From Phoronis australis (Eukaryota > Phoronida > Phoronidae): a stretch of 32,623 nucleotides of DNA. The notes beneath the pieces are model-generated. The model had not been told where the DNA came from, made no database searches, and saw nothing but the letters and a program-made list of their open reading frames with translations. The stretch lies in contig NMRA01000025.1 of the NCBI GenBank assembly GCA_002633005.1, positions 997,437 to 1,030,059 of the forward strand, written 5' to 3'. The position numbers were made by a program, and so were the translations under genes. The first letter of the stretch is position 1; each line of letters begins with the position of its first letter. Positions 1-9,000 of this stretch are shown here, piece after piece.

Positions 1-40
1 AGAGAAAAAGAGACAGAGAGAGCGAGACAGAGGGTGACAG
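1..40. repeat. purine-rich (GA) low-complexity tract
   Basis: The window opens with an imperfect run of GA and GAGACA units. It is simple sequence and carries no coding signal. Confidence 0.7.
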
Positions 41-309
41 GTTTATTAACATAAGTAATATTAGCTCATAATACAGTTTACAGAGTACAATAAAACAAAC
101 AAAAACATGATCACAACCCGCAAAGTATAGGCCATACGTGCGCAAGCCCGCCCAGTGATCGGCGACTGAATTGAAGTAAATCTAATTATAATTCATTTAC
201 CAATGTCTAACATAACAATGGCAATTGACTAAAATCGTTACATTATCACACACGTAGTGAATTTATATTTTTAGGCTTATTTTACAGCTGTGCTTTGCCG
301 TCTTCATTT

Positions 310-430
310 GGGAAGAAATTTCACGGGGGAAGAAATTTCATGCCTTAGACGTGAAATAACTTCCCCTCAATACCGCGCATGCGCAAAAGGGTCCGAGTGG
401 GAAGAAATTTCACGGGGAAGAAATTTCACG
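310..430. repeat. GGAAGAAATTTCAC motif cluster
   Basis: A block made of GAAGAAATTTCACGGGG followed by GAAGAAATTTCA occurs twice, at about 310-341 and 399-430. Between them, at about 349-365, is a partial inverted copy (GTGAAATAACTTCCCC). The 290-559 reading frame that crosses the cluster looks like chance. I do not recognise the repeat family; it may be part of a small interspersed element. Confidence 0.6.
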
Positions 431-559
431 CGACACCGGCACCGTTCATATGTACTGTACACGTCGTTGACTCAATATTATGGCGATTCGGTAAATGAAA
501 GGATTGAGGCTAGGTACAAAGCTACTCTGTATGCATACCTGGCGGGAGATTCGATTTGA

Positions 560-1075
560 CTGACAGCCCTGTAGCCTTTGACCTCGGATAAGTAGTAAAT
601 AAGTTTTCACGCGGTTGTGCGGCTCCAGGGTCGTTTTGCTAAATCTTTTTATTGTCTTGCTACACGGTATATATTTCGTATTTGAACTTCCCAGAGAATG
701 AAGAAAATGTATTTTGCTAACATATGTAAAATATTGTAAAATGGGTAATTTTTTAGAATTAGATTTGACAGAGGACAGAGGCGGGTCTACAGGGGAANAA
801 AAAAAATCGCCAGCAAAACGCAATCAGCTTCTAAAAACGACAAAAATCCTACACGGGAGTGGGGAAACCTCCTCCCGACCTTGCTTCCGCTCGGAGCTAC
901 GCGCCTCGGATTCGCTCGAATCCCAAACACCCCTCACTGAAAACGTAGACCTGCCACTGTTTGAGATATCCTAATAGTGAAGGTTAGGGAGCGTTCACAT
1001 ATTACGTCATCACTCAAGGTGACGCCTTCGTGTATTGAATAGTATATATAGATTATTACATGGCGAAGTCTTTAT
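560..1075. other. no gene seen
   Basis: Short reading frames on both strands overlap each other and show no family resemblance or consistent splice sites. An N at 798 lies in an A-rich run. I see nothing functional here. Confidence 0.5.
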
Positions 1076-1076
1076 C

Positions 1077-1400
1077 CACTGGCGGATCTAGGATATCACA
1101 AGGGGGGGGGGCAACATTTTGTCCGGCCGTAAGCATTTGCGCAAACCACGATTGTAGATGCGCATATCACCGAATGGGGGGAGGTCGGGAGGGGTTTGCT
1201 CCCCTTCCGCCAAGGAAATTTTTCTGTTTTTTCCTCTTAAAATCAAGCATTTTCCGTGATTTCTGAAGTATTATCCAAGAAAAAAAGGCAAAACGAAAAA
1301 ACGGGGAACGTGTCACACAGGAAAAACTGCGAGCTCCACAAATTCGCACTCACGACCTAGCTGATAGGACGCGCGTGCTTTACCACTACACCACCACGAT
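1077..1400 (-). repeat. tRNA-derived SINE-like element, copy 1
   Basis: Read on the minus strand, the element opens with a tRNA-like head at about 1400-1335. This has an A-box-like TGGTGTAGTGG and a degenerate B box near GTCGTGAGTGCGAAT. It ends at 1077 in a tail reading ATCCGCCAGTG. The copy at 13694-13959 shares the whole layout, including a CCGAATGGGG block, an AATCAAGCATTTT-like block and a TATTATC block. A poly-G run lies at 1101-1110. The head matches RNA polymerase III internal promoters, so a SINE is the simplest reading. I could not define a clean target duplication. Confidence 0.65.
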
Positions 1401-2820
1401 ATCACTAGTAACCTAACACTAAGAGACCTATTGTTTATGGTCCACAGCGTTTGCGCGGGAAACCTACTTCTTTTTGTAATGCTTATTACACGTTTTATAT
1501 TTTGTGCAATCGGTTCTTAACAATTTTTTGTATTTAAAATAGTCATCAAATGCCCAAAAGACCAAATCTGTTTTTCGTGTTGGCAATAATGACGGATTGC
1601 TTTGGAAATCGTCTTGAGATAAGGTTTGACAAAGAGAGAATTAATGAGTTTCTGAGTGATTCACTAAGGCTTAGATTAAAATTCAAATCTTACCAGCAGC
1701 TTCTGTTATTTCATCGTCATTCAGGTTCCATTTTCTTTAAAAAATGAAGTAAATTTTCTTCATTGCACAGTGGAGCAGACGATGGAAACGGAGTCGTAGT
1801 GCGCAGCGCCACTACCGGCCGGTCGCCTGGGATATCGCGGGGGAGCCCACACTTAGCCATAGTTCCGTTACGAATGCGCCGTGTTCCGAATTTGACACTT
1901 GAAATTAGATCTGAGCCCCGCCCCCCCCCCACACTAAAACTGCACACATTTAAATCTTTTTTCATCCGTATAATTTTAATTACCTGGGCAANGGGGGGGG
2001 GGGGGCTACAGCATACACTGTAGAACATTGCGATTAATCCACCATTGCGCTTGGCACCTGTGAACAAGTGCGAGTTAAACGTGATTCCCCCTTTCCAGTA
2101 TCATTGCCCCTCACGGGTGATTTGACGACGTCGGAAACAATGTGAGAGGCCTCTGTTTCACCAAGAGGTTTACAAGAGAGGGGTTTTAATAATCTTACCA
2201 CCATCATTCATCAACATTGTCAATATCATTTATCATTCAATTTCGTCAAAATTTAGTGTACTACGTTTCTTATAATAACACATGTAATCATCACCATCAT
2301 CGTCGTCGTCGTCGTCACCGTGGTCATTATTGCTTATCATCAAATGTTGCCAAGTACCGCTCTAGATTAACTAATGTTGATGCATTTTCACTTCCTAGTT
2401 AGAATGGAGAACAATGCTTTGGACAGATTACGTTTGCCAGAAACATAAGTATAGTACTGGGGTGTTTAAGATGTGCCATCGGTTCTATTGACGTTCGTAC
2501 GAGACCTTTAGGTCTACACTCGCATACTTTAGTAACCGTGCTTTACACAGATATGCAAATACATCTACATTTCCGAGGTTCTTTTCTAAGGTGGGTTGGT
2601 TACAATAAGGGAACCGAATTTATCGATTACTTCGTCGATACGACTATAAGTAGGCATGCTTTATTGCAGTTTCAAGTTGACGTTTATGTTTTATCTCCGA
2701 AATGGCGATAGCGTTTTATGTAGAAGTTGCACAAAATCTCGACCACTTAAAGAATTATCTGACCACTCCTAAAGTCGTCCATACGTTGCTCAGCATTGTG
2801 TAGTTTTCAAATAATATTTG
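1400..2820. other. non-coding stretch with simple repeats
   Basis: No supported gene. It contains a C run near 1920-1930, an N followed by a G run at about 1992-2006 and a (CGT)n tract at about 2299-2315. I searched the minus strand for the next superoxide dismutase exon, which should encode a zinc-ligand segment like HVGDLGN, and did not find it. Most of this stretch is therefore probably SOD intron. Confidence 0.5.
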
Positions 2821-2825
2821 CTCAC

Positions 2826-3025
2826 CTGTTGCTGTCCGAAGGACCGCCATGTTCTTTTTCGTAAGGATTAAAATGGCCGCCACAGGAAATGCAACCTTTT
2901 GTCAGATCACCATACGTGTGGATGTGGAAACCGTGATCTCCCTCACCTGAAGCTGTGAAGCCAGACAATTGCACATCAACATCTGTGACGAAACCCCAGG
3001 ATACAAACCCAAACCCCATCCAAGC
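2826..3025 (-). CDS. SOD exon 3: copper/zinc ligand exon
   Basis: The acceptor is TTTTTCTTTCAG before 3025 and the donor is AACAG|GTGAGC after 2826. The translation holds HGFHIH (two copper His ligands), GDLTKGC (the family's disulphide Cys), GGHFNP (bridging His) and KEHGG (zinc His), ending at SDSN plus two bases of an Arg codon. In the family HVGDLG follows, so the intron position is sensible. Two oddities: a second Cys in [11 protein letters not shown] where Ala or Ser and then Gly-Pro are usual, and an aromatic-rich lead-in ([12 protein letters not shown]) that makes the loop after strand 1 longer than usual. Confidence 0.92.
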
Positions 3026-6000
3026 CTGAAAGAAAAACAAATATGATCACTGAGTTTCCGAGGAGGATCTTCTTGACAGGTCAACAAAGAAAGATACGTT
3101 GGAAGTAAAAACAACTAGATCAATAACATGATAAAGTTTTATTTTGATAAAAATGTTCAAGGTGAGATCTCAAAAATGCTGTAACAGTTTTCTAAAATAT
3201 CATTTCGTATTGCATTTCCAAACCGTTGCCCTTGTGTCAACAGATCGGTCTCCTACAGAAAACTAGTGTTCAACTATCAATTTACAACTAGTTACACTAC
3301 ACGTATCACTGGAAAGATGGACCTTCTAAAATACATGTAGGGAACGAACCCTAGGAGTGATTATACAGTAGCAAACACTCCACTAGTTACTCTGACTGGA
3401 AAAAGTTAATCCTGGGACAAGTTGCTGCTTGGTAATGAAAATCAAAATGAAAAGAATGGTGTAGAAATCTTGAGAAGTGGTATTGAAAATGCCCTTTTAA
3501 ATATACACGATGATGTATCCCTTTTGATAACTGGGGAACTTTACGCTAAAATTGGGAATCTCTCCTATCATATTCAAGACGACTCAGCAGAGTGTTTGCC
3601 TTCAGGTGAATGGAATGACTCAGATGCTTCTAATTTGTCAAGTATCAGTAGAGAAAATTGCTTGAACGTGCGAATGTGTTGCGAGTTAAATGTTCATGCA
3701 TGTAACGGTAGACTTCTAGGAGATGAGGAAGGAGAGTTTACTTGTTTATCTAATAAAGGATGTAGTGTACATGTAGTTGATTATGTACTATTGTCCACTG
3801 ATTTGTTTGATTTTGTATCAGATTTTAAAGTTGATTTGTTGGATGACTTTGATCAACTTCCTCTTATTTCTCTGTTTTTCACGGCTCCACTGTCACAAGA
3901 TCACGGTGATCATAGTACAAAGTATGATGTCCTTGAATATGACAGAGTTAGATGGAAGGCTGGACAAGTTTGTCGGTTGGTTCCAAGTGTTCTCTATTGA
4001 TATTGTAAATCTTATTGAGAGCAGTAAGGTTGAAGACGCTGTTCAATTGTTAAAGGAAATGTATAAATCAGCTGCGAGCGATATGATTGTACACTCCAGT
4101 CCCGCGGTTAAATTTGTCAAAACTCAACCATCATGGTGGTATGAGGAATTAAAGGTACATGTATTGAAAAAAGAGAGAAATTGTGCTTTGTCTGGTTTCC
4201 GAAACTATAAAAATCATTTTAATTTTGTTACGTACAAAGAATTGCGTCAAAAATTCGAAGTGACTTTTAAGCCAAAAGAAATTGAAGTTATTGAAAGATG
4301 GTCTGAGAAAAAAGTTTATTGAAAATGCCAACAATCCCAGACCGTTTTGGCAGCCAGTAAAATCATGCTCTAGGAAAAAGACGTCAAATACTAGCTTCTA
4401 TTTCTGCCGACGAGTGATTTTGCCACTTTCAGTCACTCTTAAACCAAGAAAATCCTGAAAAGGTACATGTACGTATGGTTGGACAAGTAGAAAGAAACTT
4501 GGCAAGCCATAACGAGTATTCTAATGTCTGTCTGGTATATAACTGAATCACGATTTTGGTGAAAGTGAGATTTTTGTCGCTCTTCGAGACCTACCGAATG
4601 GTAAAGCTTCCGGTGTTGACGGAATTGTTATTAACTCTTTAAGTCCACCACAGATCATATAACACCTGTTTTGACAAACATTTTTAATAGTGCTCTACGA
4701 TCAGGCGAATTTCCTCAGTCCTGATGTGATGCTATAATTTGTCCATTGCATAAGCAAGGTGACGTCAATGACGTAAATAATTATCCGGGTATTTCACTTC
4801 TGCCTGTTCTCGGGAATTTTTTACGAAACTTATAAACGCTCGTCTAACAAGTTGGGCCAACGATAACGTCTTATTTAACGAAGCTCAGACTGGCTTTAGA
4901 AAAGAGTATAGCACAATAGACCAAATGTTTAATACCTTCCAAGGAATTGTTCATCAGTACTTGAGTGAGCGCAGGGGCAGGTTTTATACATTATACGTGC
5001 ATTTTTCTCGGGCCTTTGACAACATTTCACATAACTTTTTGTGGAATATACTGCAAAAATATTATTTTATGGTAGCGTTTTAAAATTGATGAAAAATATG
5101 TATTCAAAGCTAAAAGCGTGTGTAAGAACTGAGCGTGGGTTAACCGATTTTTTCAGTAATAATATTGGTTACTCACCTAGGGTGTATGCTTAGTCCTTTT
5201 TTATTCAGTGTGTATTTGGACGAGTTGCTTGATTACTTAAAAGAATCTTTAAATAGCGGAATTTACGTAAGTGATAATGTACATGTACCTCAAATTTTTA
5301 TGTTGCTGTACGCTGATGATATGGTTGGTTGTGCAGAGACAGCGTTTAAACTATAGCAACAAATTAACGTTCAGCATGAATACTGTCAGGGTTGGGTATG
5401 AAAGTCAACCTTAATAAACAAAAATAATGGTATTTAGAAAAGGCTGACCATTGAGAAAATATGAAAAATGACACTTTGGAAATGACAAAATTCATGTCTC
5501 ATCATATAACTGCCTGGGTATTTGCCTTACTCCAAAGTTAGTCTGGACGCAAGATACGGACATTTTGTCTCACCAGGCACAGAAAGCAATTTTTTCAATT
5601 AAATGTTTTCAGTCAAAATGTGGACGACTTTCACCGATAAAAAGATATACCCAATTATTAGCTATGGCAGTATGGCAGTGAGATTTGGGAATTTAAAGAA
5701 TATTCTAATATCAAGCGTCCAATTAAAATTCTGTAAGCAACTGATGGATGTTGGAAGTAACTGTTCAAAGCATGCTGCCCTGGGAGAACTGGGAAGGTAT
5801 CCAATTTATGTAATAAAAAGCTCTTTGTTAAGCTGATCAAGTATTGGTTTCAATTGCTAAAGATTCCAATACATCGAAATCCAAAATCAGTACGTGAAAA
5901 GCTAATCACATTGGATGAGGCAGGTAGGAAAAATTGGGCTTCATCTGTTAGGAATTTGCTGCAAAGATATGGTTTTGGATTGGTATGGCACATTCAGGGA

Positions 6001-9000
6001 GTTGGCTGCTAAGCATCTTTTCTTGTAATTTTTCAGCAGCGAATAAAAGATTGTTTTTTTAAATACTGGAGCTTTGCTGTGGAGAACAGCTCAAAACTTC
6101 ATACATATGCCTCATTTAAAATTGTTTTTGAAATGGGATCCTAACTGTTGCGTGATATTCCATATATTTTAGCAGCTATGGCTAAATTACGAGGGTCGTT
6201 CAATAAGTTCCCGGCCTCACCAAAAAACAGGGACGCAGGTTAATTGTTTTCACACCATAGGCATAGTAAAATTTCAGCTTTTATAACAGTACTGCGTTCA
6301 TGCTGATTTAGTAGTCAACTGCCGCTAGGTGGCGCTGCTTCAAAATAGCAGACGACAACACATTTAGCAGCATGGACATAACGAAGACGAGAGCCGTCAT
6401 AAAATATTTGTGTAAAAAGGAATGAAACTAAAAGATATTCATGAAGAGATGCGAAAAACATTCGTAACAGACTCCCTGAGCTACTCCGCAGTAAAAAAGA
6501 GGCCAGCTTGTTTCAAGAGGGGTTGAGAAAGCGTTGAAGATGACTTTGGTGAATGCCAATTGATTCCAATTCCTAATATCTCTCTAAGTTCATGGGCGGC
6601 GATGCTACAAAATTTGCAGAGGTTGTGGTGAAACACTTCTCTGGTGTTGTTAAAGGGCCAGGAATTAAGAACCCTAACTTGGAGTTGACGGCTACTGGTC
6701 CGTCGCCGCGGGCGACTTTGTCTAAACAAAGTTCCAATAATGATCGGCTCCAATGAGCATTTTTACTTCAAAGGAGCCATCTTGAGTGGGGCTGTGGGCA
6801 AGTCTGAGGCCCTTGAGGTGCTTGCAGCGATGGAGGGTTGTCTTGTTCATAGATAGCGGGGTAGTGACGTGAGGGACGACAACAATTTCAACGGGTATAC
6901 GCTCACTTTGAGGAGAAAGCACAATGACAGTCGTCACATCATAGGTTTTTGCGTCTGATTGCTGAGGGGCCCCAAATGTAGTCACTTAATTTTCTCTCGG
7001 CGAGTGGGCCGAAGGCCAAGATTAGAAGCTAGGGGAATGGTACTGAAGGATCGTTGAGCCCCTTCGTCAAATAAAATGTTGGTCAAACTGATTTTTGACT
7101 TCCCATCGCTAACAATAGCTGTAGCTGTTTTTAACAGCACCATGGTATTTGCTGAGGTGATGTGCGTGACGTTATCGTCGACGCTAGCTTGCGGGGCTAG
7201 GCTCGTGGTTTGAGTTATCGACGGAGAGTGGAGTTCAGCAGCGGCTTTTGTCACTGGTGGCAAACTGGTCAAGGATGACCTTTGCGATTGAGGGGTCTCT
7301 GTTTTCGGTTTTCGACATAAGCTGCTGTGATGTTTCGAATTGCAGTGGCGACAGGTATTGCGAGACTGGCAGTCAGCTATTCTATGGTTGCCTAGACAAT
7401 TGAAACACGCTTTCTTTTTCTTAACTATAATTAAGCGAGAATCATAAGAAATGTGTGTTGGGCAGTGAGTGGGTGTGTGGTCCCCCGAACAATAAAAGCA
7501 CTTACGATTGGTCTTGTACAGTCCGGCACTGGTTTGGAAGGCAGCCGTTGAGCAGTAATCACTGACCCTCGTCCAGGACGTCCCAAACTATCGTCCTCCA
7601 GTGAAAATGTGCAGAAAATTCATGCAACGGTTATGAAAGACTGGCGAATGACTGTTCAACATTTGGCAAACACTGTTGGCATCAGTAATGGATCTGTCTC
7701 TAAAATTTTGAGTGAAGATTTGGGCATGAGTAAGCTGAGTAGACAATGGTAGCCAAGAATGTTAACTCAGGATCAGAAAATGAGCAGATTGCAAATTTCA
7801 AAGAAACTTCTAGGAAGATTCCAAGAAGATCCAGCCAAATGTTCCAGAAGACTTGTAACCCAGGATGAGACACGTGTTCACCACTTTGACCCGGAATCAA
7901 AACAACAAAGTAAACAATGGAGCATGTGGGTTCCCCAAGCCCGAGAACGTTGAAGTTGGGTGCCTCTGCGAGTAAAGTTATGGCCTCTGTGTTCTGGGAA
8001 AGCGAAGGTATTCTTACGATCGACTACTTGCAACGAGGACACACTGGTACTGGAAATTACTATGAAAACTTGGAAAACTCAAAAAAAGCAATCAAGAAAA
8101 AGAGACGCGGGAAGTTTCGGGATAGAGTGCTGTTGCTTCAAGACAACGCACCTACCCATACTGCCCAAGTTGCGGTGACTGACGCAACTAGATGTGGCTT
8201 TGAAATTCTTCCGCATCCCACCTACTCTCCAGACCTGGCCCCCTCTGATTTTTATTTGTTTCCACATTTGAAGACCTACCTTCGTGGACACCAATATGTA
8301 AGCGATGGTGACGTCATGAGTGCAGTGGAGGAGTATTTTGAGGGGTTCGACAAAAGTTTCCTTTACGAAGGCATTGCAAAACTGAAGCACAGATGGAAGA
8401 AATGCATTCACGTAACGTGAGACTATAATGAAACATAAAAGTCAAAATTAGTTGCTATCGCGTTGTTTTCTGGGTGAGGTCGAGAACTTATTGAACGACC
8501 CTCGTACAACCATAACTTGATGATTGAGAATGGTAGACATGCTCTTGTGGACCAAAATGTGTGTTGTTTCTGTGTATCCCTTACTGAAGACTGATACCAT
8601 TTCATATGTGTTTGTAAAAAGTACTGCTGTCTGAGAACTGCATTTATACCTGTGTGCTGCTGGCATGAACCAAATCAACATAAATTTTTAAAGCTAATGG
8701 AAATGTCAGCGCCTATTGCTCAGATTAATCTAATAAAATTAGTATTTCACACCACTGCCCTTAGAGAAAAGCTGCTCAGCGTTATCCTGTAAATTTTGTG
8801 TAACATAGTGACCAAGGCCTTAAATGTTCATAGACATAAATAAAACTAAACTAGTTGTTGTCGAGGCTATTTTCCTTTTGGCAACTTTAGGAATGAGTGA
8901 CACCTTATATCAGCTGATAGAGGTTGAAAAACTTGTCCAAGCGCAAGTCGTAGTGTGAACGAAAACCTTGCAGATGTGACAGAAGTAATTGCCATCCCTC

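Larger units (their letters stand above)
6190..8504 (+). mobile_element. mariner (DD34D) transposon with TA duplication, carrying a foreign insert
   Basis: The inverted ends match exactly over 21 bp at 6190-6210 and 8484-8504, starting CGAGGGTCGTTCAATAAG, and weaker similarity extends to about 40 bp. A TA lies on each side (6188-6189, 8505-8506). Subtracting the ~1 kb insert leaves about 1.3 kb, the normal mariner size. The transposase gene is broken (frameshift near 6420, stops near 6525 and 7750, frameshift near 7920), so the copy is inactive. Confidence 0.93.
3410..8840 (+). mobile_element. 5'-truncated, decayed non-LTR retrotransposon (LINE), split by a mariner
   Basis: This is the remains of one LINE ORF2-type gene: the end of an endonuclease domain (3422-3960), a linker (about 3990-4322), reverse transcriptase (about 4580-5360), a C-terminal segment (about 5600-6187) and, after the mariner insertion, the ORF tail (8507-8792). 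It starts mid-endonuclease, as expected for 5' truncation by target-primed reverse transcription. An AAATAAAA stretch near 8838 may mark the end of the 3' UTR. Frameshifts and stops run throughout, so it is dead. The clade is not certain. It lies in an intron of the superoxide dismutase gene, in the opposite orientation. Confidence 0.88.

Noticed and set aside
290-559. 89-codon plus-strand ORF and the overlapping minus-strand ORF to 823
   Set aside because: The frame is built from the GAAGAAATTTCAC repeat. There is no family resemblance and the opposite-strand frame is equally open.
1335-1400. tRNA gene on the minus strand
   Set aside because: The A box is good but the B box and stem pairing are poor, and it is joined to a repeat body shared with 13694-13959, so it is a SINE head.
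8079-8411. 110-codon minus-strand ORF
   Set aside because: It is the opposite strand of the mariner transposase catalytic region.
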